From assembly GCF_000018685.1 (NCBI RefSeq), contig NC_010001.1, forward strand, positions 4,373,501 to 4,437,500: a DNA stretch of 64,000 nt. Direction: 5' to 3'. The notes beneath the pieces were generated by a model that searched no databases, was not told the origin of the DNA, and saw nothing but the letters and a program-made list of their open reading frames with translations. The translations under genes were made by a program, and so were the position numbers. Shown here piece after piece: positions 1-9,253 of this stretch. This stretch comes from Lachnoclostridium phytofermentans ISDg (GTDB taxonomy: Bacteria > Bacillota > Clostridia > Lachnospirales > Lachnospiraceae). Position 1 is the first letter of the stretch, and every line of letters begins with the position of its first letter.

Positions 1-560
1 TCGTCAAGAATACCATAGATATGGTAACCCCAATCCGGATTTCCAGCAAGCCGATCAATATAACCTTCTGCAGCACGGCTATAACCAACGATAAGTACGT
101 GCTTTTGATTAAATCCCTTCCTTCTCATTTCACTAAGAATTTTCGCTAGGATAAAACGAAATAAAGCTCCATATAAAACACTTACCGTCATAAAGGTAGC
201 AGAGAATTTACGAGATACATCCAACTCCTTGGTTAACCATAGTATTGATATAAATACTAAAATACCAATGAAATTCGCCTTCACTAAATTCCATACCATA
301 ATACGTTTGCTATTGCTTCGTTGAGGCTTGTACATATTACAAGAGGAATATATGATTAAATATGCTGGAACTAAGATATAGAGATAGGGCAATAATTTAT
401 ATAACTCATAAAATTTTTCACTATCCTCTATCTCAAAGAAAGGCATTCCTTTTAATAAATGGAATCGTAAAGAATAGGCTGATATAAAAGCCAAAATAAT
501 TAAGATTCCATCAATAATTATATGAATACGGTTTAATATTTTCTGATTATCCTTTATCAT
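1..560 (-). CDS. Polyprenyl-phosphate sugar-1-phosphate transferase, N-terminal part (cut by window edge)
   Basis: Reading the minus strand from the ATG at 560 gives an uninterrupted frame that runs off the left edge (about 186 residues seen). The ATG is preceded by GAGG seven bases upstream. The protein has four hydrophobic segments, then VLIVGYSRAAEGYIDRL, a Rossmann-like start of the CoA-binding-3 domain found in WcaJ/EpsE-type initiating transferases. These membrane enzymes move a sugar-1-phosphate onto undecaprenyl phosphate to start exopolysaccharide or glycan synthesis. The catalytic C-terminal domain lies outside the window, so the substrate cannot be judged. The surface-polymer genes nearby fit this role. 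Confidence 0.75.
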   Translation of the reverse strand, partial: MIKDNQKILNRIHIIIDGILIILAFISAYSLRFHLLKGMPFFEIEDSEKFYELYKLLPYLYILVPAYLIIYSSCNMYKPQRSNSKRIMVWNLVKANFIGILVFISILWLTKELDVSRKFSATFMTVSVLYGALFRFILAKILSEMRRKGFNQKHVLIVGYSRAAEGYIDRLAGNPDWGYHIYGILD

Positions 561-1042
561 TCATTACCTCATTTCTGCTTATCATCAAATTGGTGGATGC
601 AATGCAGACACAAACTTTGATGACTGCAAAATTGAAAATTTTTTCACTCTTGGCTACCATCTGCGCGACACAGTGCGAATAAAAATCAGGGGCACTTTAT
701 TCCTTTTAATAAATTTGATCGTCACATTGTTTATAAGAAAAGATACAATACTGCCATATTTAAAGATAATTGAAATATATGGCAAAAATATTGCAATATG
801 CTTAAGAATTTCTTACCACCACAATAATTATGCAACTAACAAGTACTATACTGATTATATCAGATAATTTACAATTATACAGAATTTTAAACATTTCTTC
901 ACATTATATTCACAAACTATTGATACTATGGAACAAAGAAATCCAAAACAGCAGCTGCTGATTCATCAGATTTCAATTATAGACACTTTTACTAAATATG
1001 CAAGTATTTTTTTATTTATTAAGTATAAAGGAGCAATGTGAT
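561..1042. other. Divergent intergenic region between sugar transferase and htrA
   Basis: This 480-base A/T-rich stretch separates two divergent genes. On the left it holds an imperfect hairpin at 583-622 whose minus-strand sequence resembles the leader-hairpin family seen before other operons here. On the right is a weak candidate promoter for the protease, TTCACA-N18-GATACT, near 900-929. A 64-codon open frame at 673-867 has no ribosome-binding site and A/T-driven composition, and is not called as a gene. Confidence 0.4.
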
Positions 1043-2776
1043 ATGACAGAGAATAATTCGAATTTTAGTAATTCAAATGATAATCAATTCAGTAATTCAA
1101 ATGATAATCAACTTAGTAATTCAAATGATAATCAACTTAGAGACTCAAATGAGAATCAGTTCAGAAACTCAAATGTGAATCAATTTTGTAGCTCAAATGA
1201 GAATCAACTTAGTAACTCAACTGAGAATCAACTTATTAACTCAAACGAGAATCAACCAAAACCCCAAAACACTTACAGCTTCTGGGCAGAACAAATGGGA
1301 CAAAATCAAAACGCTTCTAGTTTCTCTACTCAGAATAGCGAAGCAAACAGCAGCAATAACAATTTCAATGAACAAACTTTAAACTCACACAATTTTAGTG
1401 CTAACCAAGGGAGCCAAAATTTTTATAATGTACCTCCTACAAGCGATAACCCTCCAGAAAAGAAAAAATCAAAAGCTGGCAAAGCTGTAGGTTTTCTTCT
1501 AAAAGCTGCTTCCTTCGGTGTTGTTGCTTCCTTAACTTTCCTTGGCTGTAATGCATTATACAATAATTATGGGGATTCTAATTCTGGGGGTAATAAAACT
1601 ACGGCAAACAGTAATGGATTATTTCTTGAGCCTGCTAGCAAAGACAATAAGCTTGCTTCCACAACCGTATCCCAAAACGTCTCTATACAAAGTACCGACG
1701 TTTCTGATATTGTTGAACAAACTATGCCTGCTACCGTAGCGATTACCAGCACTATGAACCAAAACATTAACTTTTGGGGACAGGGATATAATCAAGAAGT
1801 AACTGGTGGAGGTTCCGGTATTATTATTGGAAAAACCGACAAAGAATTACTTATTGCCACTAACAATCACGTAGTTGCGGATGCAACCAAGATTCTTGTA
1901 ACTTTTATTGATGATTCTACTGCAGAGGCAACCATAAAGGGCCGTAACTCTTCTGCTGATCTTGCTGTTGTTTCTATCGATATAAGTAAATTAGAAAAAG
2001 ATACATTAGATAAAATTAAAGTTGCTAAGCTTGGTAATTCCGATGATATTAAGGTAGGTCAGATGGCGATTGCAATCGGTAACGCACTCGGCTATGGTCA
2101 AACCGTGACTGTTGGTTATATCAGCGCTAAAGAGCGTGAAATTACAGTTGAAACTGGTAACAAATTAGAAGTTCTTCAGACCGATGCAGCAATTAACCCA
2201 GGGAATAGCGGTGGTGCTCTAATTAATATAAAAGGTGAAGTTATCGGTATCAATTCTGCTAAACTTGCCAGCACAAATGTAGAAGGAATGGGCTATGCAA
2301 TCCCAATTTCCAAAGCTTACCCAATCGTCGATGAATTAATGAACCGTGAAGTTCTTACTGACAATGAAAAAGGATACCTTGGTGTTTATCCAAAGGATGT
2401 AGATGAACAATATGCGAGTGCCTATAATTGGCCAGTCGGAGCATATGTTTACCAATTAGTAGATGGTGGCGCTGCCGAAAAGGCAGGTATCTATCAAGGC
2501 GATATCATTACCGCAGTGAATGGAGCAACAGTAAAAACGGGTGATGAATTAAGAGAAGTGGTAACCTCTTATCGATATGGTACGACAGTAAAAATAACAT
2601 TAATGCGTTTGAATAATGGTGAATATAAAGAAATGACTGTGGATGTAGTTCTACAGGCAAATACGACAAACAATAACACAAATACCCCAACAGATGCTCC
2701 AACAGATGCTCCAACAGATGCTCCAACAGATGATAATCAAGGCATTCCTGGAATCACAATAATACCTCAGCCATAA
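1043..2776 (+). CDS. HtrA/DegP-like membrane-anchored serine protease with Asn-rich repeat N-terminus and PDZ domain
   Basis: This is a 577-residue S1C-family protease for quality control of exported proteins. The start at 1043 is chosen because AAAGGAG sits nine bases upstream; an earlier in-frame ATG lacks one. Residues 9-75 are an eightfold 8-residue Asn/Ser/Gln repeat. One transmembrane helix lies near 146-173. The trypsin-like domain follows with the triad His276 (in TNNHVV), Asp306 (in SADLAVV) and Ser389 (in NPGNSGGAL). A PDZ domain spans about 440-535, and the tail has PTDA repeats. The N-terminus should be cytoplasmic and the protease extracytoplasmic. Family assignment is secure; the repeat function is unknown. 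Confidence 0.93.
   Translation: MTENNSNFSNSNDNQFSNSNDNQLSNSNDNQLRDSNENQFRNSNVNQFCSSNENQLSNSTENQLINSNENQPKPQNTYSFWAEQMGQNQNASSFSTQNSEANSSNNNFNEQTLNSHNFSANQGSQNFYNVPPTSDNPPEKKKSKAGKAVGFLLKAASFGVVASLTFLGCNALYNNYGDSNSGGNKTTANSNGLFLEPASKDNKLASTTVSQNVSIQSTDVSDIVEQTMPATVAITSTMNQNINFWGQGYNQEVTGGGSGIIIGKTDKELLIATNNHVVADATKILVTFIDDSTAEATIKGRNSSADLAVVSIDISKLEKDTLDKIKVAKLGNSDDIKVGQMAIAIGNALGYGQTVTVGYISAKEREITVETGNKLEVLQTDAAINPGNSGGALINIKGEVIGINSAKLASTNVEGMGYAIPISKAYPIVDELMNREVLTDNEKGYLGVYPKDVDEQYASAYNWPVGAYVYQLVDGGAAEKAGIYQGDIITAVNGATVKTGDELREVVTSYRYGTTVKITLMRLNNGEYKEMTVDVVLQANTTNNNTNTPTDAPTDAPTDAPTDDNQGIPGITIIPQP
1067..1258 (+). repeat. 24-bp in-frame tandem repeat, about eight copies
   Basis: The start of the protease gene contains about eight degenerate copies of a 24-base unit encoding variants of NSNENQLS. 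All copies stay in frame and diverge mainly at the fourth, seventh and eighth residues. A second repeat, the 12-base unit CCAACAGATGCT, occurs four times near 2687-2735 and encodes the PTDA tail. Both are likely to vary in copy number between strains by slippage. Confidence 0.85.
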
Positions 2777-2915
2777 TATTGTAGGATTTAAATATTATTA
2801 AAATCTCAATCAGAGAGTATTAGGTAATAATGAAATAGCATTCGTTAATATTAAATGGTATTTAATAACCTTTAATAAAGAAAATTTGTGATAAAGAAAA
2901 TTTTCTTTAACAGTT

Positions 2916-2988
2916 ATAAAAAAAAGACCGAAGAATTAATTACGATTAGGTAATAAACACCTCGTAAAAACCTTCGGTCTTTTTTATT
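2916..2988. terminator. Bidirectional terminator between htrA and the CDP-glycerol transferase gene
   Basis: An A-rich run followed by AAAGACCGAAG pairs with CTTCGGTCTTTTTT across a loop of about 38 bases. Both strands end in a T-run, and the two flanking genes converge here. A perfect 16-base palindrome, AAAGAAAATTTTCTTT, lies just before it at 2893-2908. Confidence 0.75.
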
Positions 2989-3009
2989 TCTTCTTATAAG
3001 CTATTGTTA

Positions 3010-4197
3010 TTACTTCTTATAAGTTCTTTTTATCACTTGATCAATGCGATCAGCTACCTTTATAGAAGCTGCTCCTGTTTCTTTTACTTCAAGTTCCGCT
3101 AAAAATCGTTTCACTACTTCTTGTTCTGAATCCTCGTAATGTCTAATCTTATCCTTTAACTCTCCTTCCGTATAAGCGATCGGAAACGGAAGTGTAGGAA
3201 AATCAAAATAGAAACCTCTCTCTTCCTTATAGTTTTTATAATCTTTCGCGTATAAAAAGACTGGACGATTCATCAAAGCAAATTCAAACATGGTATTTGA
3301 ATAATCTGTTATTAATACGTCTGCAATTAACATCAGTTCATACATATCTTTATAAGAACTTGCATCGATACGGTTTCCTAGTTTCTTTAACTGTGTACTT
3401 TGTTCTCTAACCAGTGGATGGAGGCGCTCAATTGCAACGAACTCTCCTCCAAATTTCTTCGATAACTCACTACAGAGAGTATCATAATGAAGTTCGTACA
3501 CCGATAAATCTTCTGAACTTCGATAGGTTGGTGCATACAGTACAACCTTTTTTGTCTTATCAATACCTAAATTTGCTTTGATCTGATTCTTTAATTTCTC
3601 ATTTTGGGAAAGTAAAAGGTCCATTCGAGGGCTTCCCCACTCTGCTATTTCACCAGTAAACCAAAACGCTCTCCGGTACATCTTGGTACAATAAGTACTG
3701 TTAGATACATACAAATTCGTCATCAAAGAATCCTTCTTTGCACGTTTAATATAAGTTTCACCGAGATAATCTTCACAATCGCCTTCTATTTTCTTTAGCG
3801 CAAATCCTCCATGCCACAACTGTATATAATACTGGTTCTTCCGCTTCTTAATATAACCTTCTTTTCGGTTACTCTCGACCCACACCTTAGCGGTAGCAAG
3901 TGCATAGATTGCAGATAATGTATTTGTCTTTTTTATCTTTACCGATTTTGATATGGTTACATTCTCTGGACGATTACATATAAAAATAAGCTCATAAGGT
4001 TTCTTTCTGCTTATAAGCTCTTCCGTCACATATTTTACATTGTCGCCGAATCCCCAAACATTCATCAATACGATTCGATTCTTCCTTATCGGGAAGATTC
4101 GAAACAGATAAAAGAATACGGTAATGAAACCATACCGTATTCCTTTATATAATTCAATAATAGCTTTTGGCGTTAGCCTCTTAATTCGTTCTCTCAT
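3010..4197 (-). CDS. CDP-glycerol glycerophosphotransferase family protein (TagB/TagF-like)
   Basis: This 395-residue protein belongs to the family that transfers glycerol- or ribitol-phosphate from CDP precursors during teichoic-acid-like polymer synthesis at the inner membrane face. Typical motifs are QLWHGGFALKKI near residue 128, VLYAPTYRSS near 215, and DVLITDYSNTMFEFAL near 290, the last forming the nucleotide-binding part. There is a short amphipathic N-terminus but no full membrane domain. Its start codon overlaps the stop of the upstream glycosyltransferase (ATGA), so the two are translationally coupled. The nearby Wzm/Wzt-like exporter suggests that the polymer is exported by that pump. 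The exact polyol is not determinable. Confidence 0.88.
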   Translation of the reverse strand: MRERIKRLTPKAIIELYKGIRYGFITVFFYLFRIFPIRKNRIVLMNVWGFGDNVKYVTEELISRKKPYELIFICNRPENVTISKSVKIKKTNTLSAIYALATAKVWVESNRKEGYIKKRKNQYYIQLWHGGFALKKIEGDCEDYLGETYIKRAKKDSLMTNLYVSNSTYCTKMYRRAFWFTGEIAEWGSPRMDLLLSQNEKLKNQIKANLGIDKTKKVVLYAPTYRSSEDLSVYELHYDTLCSELSKKFGGEFVAIERLHPLVREQSTQLKKLGNRIDASSYKDMYELMLIADVLITDYSNTMFEFALMNRPVFLYAKDYKNYKEERGFYFDFPTLPFPIAYTEGELKDKIRHYEDSEQEVVKRFLAELEVKETGAASIKVADRIDQVIKRTYKK

Positions 4198-5369
4198 AAT
4201 CGCTCCAAAATCTCACCAAACTGCTTTCCGGTCTTTTCCCAGCTTAGTGTATTTAGATATTCCTGTGCATTCTTTTGTTGTTCCCTAAGAACCTCTGGTT
4301 TAGAAATCACACTTTTTAATTTATGATATAAATCATCCGCTGACATCTCAACTAAAGTAGCAGAATTCTTTGGGAAGAAATATTCAAATGTACCTTCACT
4401 AAACTCGATGAGCGGTAATCCCGTAGCTAACATCTCATATGGTACCGTACAAATATTAGTCATGGATGCAACAAGGCCAAAATCGGCTTCTTCATAAAGT
4501 GCACGAAGCTCTTGTTTATTTAACATACCAATATTTTCACCGCCCTGTACTTTAAAGGTCTTTGCTTCCCCATAATACTTAGCAGTAAGTTTAACGCCAT
4601 CTTCCTTTAGCATCTTACTAACTTTTTCTATCATGTATTGAACTACACATGGAAGGCGCTTTCCATAATATTTTAGATATACAGCGATCACAATCTCCTT
4701 CTTATCTGGATAGATATCAAAATCTCGCTCTTTTAGCGGATATTCCGCTCTTTCATATGGAAAATCAACGACATCAATTGGAGAAACCGGCTTACACTCA
4801 TGCTCTATCATCTGTTTATTCCAGGCGCCAAAACTTACCATATGAAGCCCTTGCTCATATGTCTTTTTTGCCATTAGAAACATTTCACCAAAGGTATAGA
4901 AGTATGGCTCATAGTCCTGAACATAATACATCTTATAACTGCCAAGCTTCTTTACGTGGGATACGGTATCCCAGCCAGTCGCAACCACAACGTCTGGACA
5001 TTTTTTTTCATTAAATTTACGGAAGGAGGCTGCTGTTAAAAAAGTACCTTGTACTCCTGGTAGATTGCACTTAGCAACATATTCCATCTCTTCCTTGCTT
5101 TGTGGTTTGTAAACCGCATAATATACGTGATATCCCTGCTTTGATAATTCTGTTCCTAAACGCAAAACGGATGTCTGCCCACCAACAAAACGAACCATAC
5201 GGGTTAATAAAAAGCAGATTGTTTTTACTTGTTTAGGCGGATTATTCTCCACTACAGAAGGATCATAATTTTCTAATAAAGCGTTGACACGATAAGCATC
5301 TACTCTTGCTTGTACACTATGAATCAAACTGAGTAATGTTCGTTTTCCCTCTCGAATTAAGGCTTCCAT
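4194..5369 (-). CDS. Glycosyltransferase (GT4-like)
   Basis: This protein of about 391 residues has a GT-B layout. The N-terminal half contains RMVRFVGGQTSVLRLGTELS, a typical acceptor-side glycine-rich start. The C-terminal half contains EEADFGLVASMTNICTVPYEMLATGLPLIEF, the family-4 nucleotide-sugar region with the conserved Glu. The start at 5369 is preferred over an ATG 18 bases earlier because GGAGG lies six bases before it. The gene sits between the exporter ATPase and the CDP-glycerol transferase and overlaps the latter by four bases. It probably adds a sugar to the same surface polymer. Confidence 0.85.
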   Translation of the reverse strand: MEALIREGKRTLLSLIHSVQARVDAYRVNALLENYDPSVVENNPPKQVKTICFLLTRMVRFVGGQTSVLRLGTELSKQGYHVYYAVYKPQSKEEMEYVAKCNLPGVQGTFLTAASFRKFNEKKCPDVVVATGWDTVSHVKKLGSYKMYYVQDYEPYFYTFGEMFLMAKKTYEQGLHMVSFGAWNKQMIEHECKPVSPIDVVDFPYERAEYPLKERDFDIYPDKKEIVIAVYLKYYGKRLPCVVQYMIEKVSKMLKEDGVKLTAKYYGEAKTFKVQGGENIGMLNKQELRALYEEADFGLVASMTNICTVPYEMLATGLPLIEFSEGTFEYFFPKNSATLVEMSADDLYHKLKSVISKPEVLREQQKNAQEYLNTLSWEKTGKQFGEILERL

Positions 5370-5395
5370 TTGAGTCCTCCATTGCATCTTTATTG

Positions 5396-6139
5396 TTATT
5401 TATTCATCTTCTGCTCATATAAATTACAAATTGTTTCTGAATCTCCCTGGGCAACAATTCGTCCCTTTTCAATAATGATAGCGCGGTCACATATAGCGCG
5501 TACCTGCGCAAGACTATGTGATACAAATAAAACAGTAATCTGTTTATCAAACATGTCCTTTATCTTTTTTTCACTTTTTTTTCTAAACTTAGCATCACCA
5601 ACCGACAAAACCTCGTCCAAAATTAAAATATCTGGCTCTACTACAGTTGCAATGGCAAAACCAAGTCTGGATTTCATACCAGAGGAGTAATTTTTTAATG
5701 GTACATTGATAAAATCTCCTAGCTCGGAAAACTCTACGATTTCATCATATTTCTCCTTGATAAAACTCCTAGGATAGCCAAGTACTGCTCCATACAAATA
5801 AATATTCTCTGCACCGGTATATTCTTTATCAAATCCAGCACCAAGCTCAAGCAATGGTACGATATTTCCACTTTTTGTTACCGAGCCCTCGGTTGCTTTT
5901 AACACTCCGGCAATTACCTTTAAAAGAGTACTTTTACCAGCACCATTTAAACCTAATATGCCGACACGTTGTCCTTTTTTTATCTGAAATGACACTTCTT
6001 TTAGAGCCCAGAATTCATTGTACCGAATTTCTCTTCGAAATAGCTTAATAGCATATTCCTTCAAACTGTCGACTTTTTCTGCACTCATATTAAATCGAAC
6101 ACCAACATTATTTACTTTTAATGCTATATTATTATCCAT
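5396..6139 (-). CDS. Polysaccharide/teichoic acid ABC exporter ATPase (Wzt/TagH-like)
   Basis: This 247-residue ATPase carries Walker A GLNGAGKSTLLK near residue 63, the signature YSSGMKSRLGFA near 152 and Walker B ILILDEVLSVGDA near 170. The DEVLSVGD form is typical of the subfamily that exports polysaccharides and teichoic acids. It lacks the long C-terminal carbohydrate-binding extension of some Wzt proteins. It pairs with the permease encoded upstream at 6366-7142. The ribosome-binding site lies in ATGGAGG just before the start. Confidence 0.93.
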   Translation of the reverse strand: MDNNIALKVNNVGVRFNMSAEKVDSLKEYAIKLFRREIRYNEFWALKEVSFQIKKGQRVGILGLNGAGKSTLLKVIAGVLKATEGSVTKSGNIVPLLELGAGFDKEYTGAENIYLYGAVLGYPRSFIKEKYDEIVEFSELGDFINVPLKNYSSGMKSRLGFAIATVVEPDILILDEVLSVGDAKFRKKSEKKIKDMFDKQITVLFVSHSLAQVRAICDRAIIIEKGRIVAQGDSETICNLYEQKMNK

Positions 6140-6203
6140 TCTTCCTCCATTCAGTTCCTAATCTTGCCCTTCGCTTCTTTAAAACACGCCCACTTAGTCG
6201 GCT

Positions 6204-6322
6204 GGATATTTGTGCCGAGGACCACGCAGGCATAAATATCCATGTGAGAAATCTTGATTTTTCACACTTTCCTGCACATCTTTCCTAAAAGTTTGTGCTA
6301 AGGATTACGTAGGGGCAAACTT
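6204..6322 (-). repeat. Two tandem leader hairpins before the exporter ATPase
   Basis: Two hairpins lie here. One is at 6204-6241 (13-base arms GGATATTTRTGCC/GGCAYAAATATCC). The other is at 6289-6322 (arms AAGTTTG/CAAACTT). Each is next to a second small stem, GTGAGAAATC/GATTTTTCAC and GAGTAAAAGA/TCTTTACTC. In the gene direction the loops read CCTGCGTGGTCCTCGG and CCTACGTAATCCTTAG, which are clearly related although the stems differ. They belong to the family described in the findings. Confidence 0.7.
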
Positions 6323-6365
6323 CCTGAGTAAAAGATTTATCTTTACTCTTCTTAAATATGCGCTC

Positions 6366-7142
6366 TTAGATATATAATACGAATTTATCTTGCTTTTTAT
6401 AAAACATGAATACACCTATAATAAGTGTGACTACACTAAACATAGCAGAATACGCAAAATACTTTGTATTCATTGGGGCTCCTAAAACTGCATTACGGAA
6501 ATTCTGAATAATACCAAACAGTGGGTTATATTTTAAAATCCATGCATTGCTACTTTTCAGTATCTTTTCTGGATCGTAGAATATAGCTGATGCATACATA
6601 ATAAGCGTTAGGATAACACCCCAAAGATATTCTGTATCACGGAAAAATACTCCTAAAGTTGCCAAAATAAATCCAACGCCAACGGTCAGAAGAAGTAATG
6701 TTAACATAGGAAATATGGCCTCTAAAATATGCCATGTAGGTTTTACATTCTGTACGACTGCTACGGCAAATAAAACAATTAATGATATTAAGAATGTTAT
6801 AAATCCTGACAAAGTAGAAGATAGTGGATAGATATACTTTGGTACATAAACCTTTCTTATCATTGCACTATTCCTACGAATCGATTTTAGAGCTAATTTG
6901 GTACCGTTAGAAAAGTATGAATACAGCAAACGACCACACAATATATATACTGGGTAATGAGGTGTAGTACGCCCCATCAACGATGTAAATACGATTGTTA
7001 ATACAATCATTGTTAACAAAGGCTCTAACATAGTCCAAAATAAGCCTAGTACGGAATTACGATATTTTAATTTAATGTCTTTTCTTACTAGTTCTCCTAG
7101 TAAGTATCTATACTTATTAAAATTATTTAATATTCTCTTCAA
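6366..7142 (-). CDS. ABC-2 type polysaccharide/teichoic acid exporter permease (Wzm/TagG-like)
   Basis: This is an integral membrane protein of about 260 residues with six predicted helices. Its N-terminal motif LVRKDIKLKYRNSVLGLFWTMLEPLL is a hallmark of Wzm/TagG permeases. A TTG start at 7142 is proposed because GGAGG sits five bases before it. An in-frame ATG at 7154 overlaps that site, and the open frame extends further without any ribosome-binding site. It forms the membrane channel for the ATPase at 5396-6139. The 220 bases between them hold two hairpins, which is unusual for subunits of one complex and may tune their ratio. Confidence 0.9.
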   Translation of the reverse strand: MKRILNNFNKYRYLLGELVRKDIKLKYRNSVLGLFWTMLEPLLTMIVLTIVFTSLMGRTTPHYPVYILCGRLLYSYFSNGTKLALKSIRRNSAMIRKVYVPKYIYPLSSTLSGFITFLISLIVLFAVAVVQNVKPTWHILEAIFPMLTLLLLTVGVGFILATLGVFFRDTEYLWGVILTLIMYASAIFYDPEKILKSSNAWILKYNPLFGIIQNFRNAVLGAPMNTKYFAYSAMFSVVTLIIGVFMFYKKQDKFVLYI

Positions 7143-7407
7143 ATTATCCTCCATTCTTGCGCACGCATTTACGCATTGGAAGCTATAAAAAACCAAACGT
7201 AAAGAAACGTTACTAAAAATTGCTACACAATCTATCAGTGACAGTATCTCATTCAAGAACGGATATGTCAATAGATGCGATTATGTAGCAGAATTTGTTA
7301 CTACGATATATAATCGGAACTAAAATCGTATTCCAATCATCGAACTCTCGGTGCTAAAGAACGCACCTTTTGTCAGAAGTTTATAAAACAGTCTTTTGAT
7401 AAGTCAA
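7143..7407. other. Intergenic region between leuA and the exporter permease
   Basis: About 260 bases without a gene. It contains a short hairpin GGTGC-N8-GCACC near 7350-7367, several degenerate pieces resembling the leader-hairpin loop, and GCGCAAGAATGGAGG next to the permease start. No convincing promoter hexamers were recognised. Confidence 0.35.
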
Positions 7408-9078
7408 CTATAAGTAATACAACCTGTTAATTGCACTGAATAAACCTCTTAAAGAAGCTCTTGTAATATTGGAACTGGTGCCGACACCAAAGGCAGCTTT
7501 TCCAGATTCCTTATCCATTACATGAATATAAGCTGCTGCCCTAGCATTTGCACCTTCTCCAAGGGCATGTTCACTATAATCTAGAATCTTAATTTTCTTC
7601 TCGACAACATCTTGTAATCCATGATGTACTGCATCAATCGGACCATTGCCGGTAGCATGAAATACCTTCTCTTCACCATTGTGACAGTAGGTAACTGTAA
7701 CAATAGTATCATAGGTATCATTCGAATCAGTCACATCCTCCATCTTGCAGCGTACAAAATGAAGTGGTTCCATTCGTTCCAGATAGCAGTTTTTAAATTC
7801 CTGCATAATTTGCTCCGGAGCTACTTCTCCCTGCTTTTCGGAAATTCGTTGAATTACATCTGCAAATTCCTTGTGCATTGCCTTAGGTAACTTATATCCA
7901 AAATAAGTTTCCATAATAAAGGCTACGCCACCTTTTCCGGATTGACTGTTAATACGAACAATCGGTTCATAGCATCTGCCAATATCGGCCGGATCAACTG
8001 GCAAATAAGGTACTTGCCAGAATTCCCTGTCTCTATCCTTCATGGCTTTTGTTCCCTTGTTAATAGCATCCTGATGGGAGCCGGAAAATGCAGTAAACAC
8101 TAATTTCCCTGCATACGGATGTCTTGGAGGTACTTGCATTTTACAACAGCGTTCATAGATTTCTATGGTATCATTGATATTTTCAATATTTAGTTTAGGA
8201 TCAATTCCTTGAGAAAACATATTGTAGGCAATCGTTAAGATATCAACATTACCAGTACGTTCTCCATTACCAAATAAGGTACCTTCCACACGGTCCGCAC
8301 CAGCAAGAATCGCTAATTCTGTACTGGCAACTCCCGTACCTCTATCATTATGAGGATGTACACTTAGGATAATGCTTTCTCTGCTTTTTAAATGTTTTGA
8401 CATCCATTCAATCTGGTCTGCATATACATTCGGTGTATTCATTTCCACCGTAGCAGGCAGGTTTATTATTATCTTGTTCTCTATTGACGGTTTCCAAATC
8501 TCTTGAACCGCTGTACAGATTTCTAACGCAAAATCGAGTTCTGTTCCGGTGAAACTCTCCGGTGAATACTCTAATATGATTTTGCCCTCAAAATCCTTTG
8601 CATATTCCTTGACTAACCTCGTTGCTTGCTCTGCAATATGAGTGATTTCTTCACGGTTCATGTGAAATACAACATCTCTCTGCAGAGTAGAGGTTGAGTT
8701 GTAAATATGTACTACCGCTTGTTTTACTCCCTGGAGAGCTTCAAAAGTTCTTTGGATTAAGTGATCTCTACACTGTACCAGAACTTGTATGATAACATCA
8801 TCCGGTATTAATTTACGGTCAACTAACTGCCTTAAAAAATCATATTCAATTTGGGACGCGCTTGGAAATCCAACTTCAATTTCCTTAAAACCTAGTTTGA
8901 CTAATAGGTTAAAAAATTCTATTTTTTCTTCTACAACCATTGGTTCGATCAAAGCTTGATTGCCATCTCTTAAATCAACACTACACCATATTGGTGCTTT
9001 GACAATCTCCTTGTTTGGCCATTCACGCTCTGGATACGTAACTACAGGATTTTTTTGATATCTCTTATAATTAATCAT
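7408..9078 (-). CDS. leuA: 2-isopropylmalate synthase
   Basis: This 556-residue enzyme condenses acetyl-CoA with 2-oxoisovalerate, the first step of leucine synthesis. The DRE-TIM barrel starts with APIWCSVDLRDGNQAL, where Arg and Asp bind substrate and metal. It continues with SVHPHNDRGTG and the metal-binding His pair in this region. The C-terminal dimer-type regulatory domain (about 430-556) ends with FGVGTSSNITRASLRGLFSAINRL. The start at 9078 follows GAGGTTAAGG. Length and order fit the longer LeuA class. No T-box leader is present in the short upstream gap; a leader hairpin at 9116-9147 is. The gene is alone, without other leucine genes. Confidence 0.95.
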   Translation of the reverse strand: MINYKRYQKNPVVTYPEREWPNKEIVKAPIWCSVDLRDGNQALIEPMVVEEKIEFFNLLVKLGFKEIEVGFPSASQIEYDFLRQLVDRKLIPDDVIIQVLVQCRDHLIQRTFEALQGVKQAVVHIYNSTSTLQRDVVFHMNREEITHIAEQATRLVKEYAKDFEGKIILEYSPESFTGTELDFALEICTAVQEIWKPSIENKIIINLPATVEMNTPNVYADQIEWMSKHLKSRESIILSVHPHNDRGTGVASTELAILAGADRVEGTLFGNGERTGNVDILTIAYNMFSQGIDPKLNIENINDTIEIYERCCKMQVPPRHPYAGKLVFTAFSGSHQDAINKGTKAMKDRDREFWQVPYLPVDPADIGRCYEPIVRINSQSGKGGVAFIMETYFGYKLPKAMHKEFADVIQRISEKQGEVAPEQIMQEFKNCYLERMEPLHFVRCKMEDVTDSNDTYDTIVTVTYCHNGEEKVFHATGNGPIDAVHHGLQDVVEKKIKILDYSEHALGEGANARAAAYIHVMDKESGKAAFGVGTSSNITRASLRGLFSAINRLYYL

Positions 9079-9115
9079 CCTTAACCTCATCAATGCGCTG
9101 AAACTTTATGCATAT

Positions 9116-9147
9116 CAAGTTTGCGGTGCAGCGCAGACACAAACTTG
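9116..9147 (-). repeat. Leader hairpin before leuA
   Basis: Eight-base arms CAAGTTTG/CAAACTTG enclose CGGTGCAGCGCAGACA. A second small stem (GTGAAAGAC...TCATTCAC) lies beside it at about 9151-9173. In the leuA direction the element runs into GCGCATTGATGAGG, the ribosome-binding region, matching the layout seen before other operons here. Confidence 0.65.
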
Positions 9148-9253
9148 CATAGTGAAAGACTTATCATTCACTCTTTATTATCTTTCGACTATTATATCAA
9201 CACTTGTTTTATAAGTCATTCGAAATTTAGTACAAATTGTTCTACATATTCAT

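Noticed and set aside
673..867. 64-codon open frame upstream of htrA
   Set aside because: It lacks a ribosome-binding site, has A/T-driven composition and overlaps the likely promoter region.
1067..1258. Short regularly spaced repeats that could suggest a CRISPR array
   Set aside because: The units are contiguous without spacers, stay in frame and encode a protein repeat.
4649..5014. 121-codon plus-strand frame inside the glycosyltransferase gene
   Set aside because: The minus strand clearly encodes a glycosyltransferase with a good start.
9079..9253. T-box or other riboswitch before leuA
   Set aside because: The gap is too short for a T-box and lacks its conserved elements; only a leader hairpin is present.
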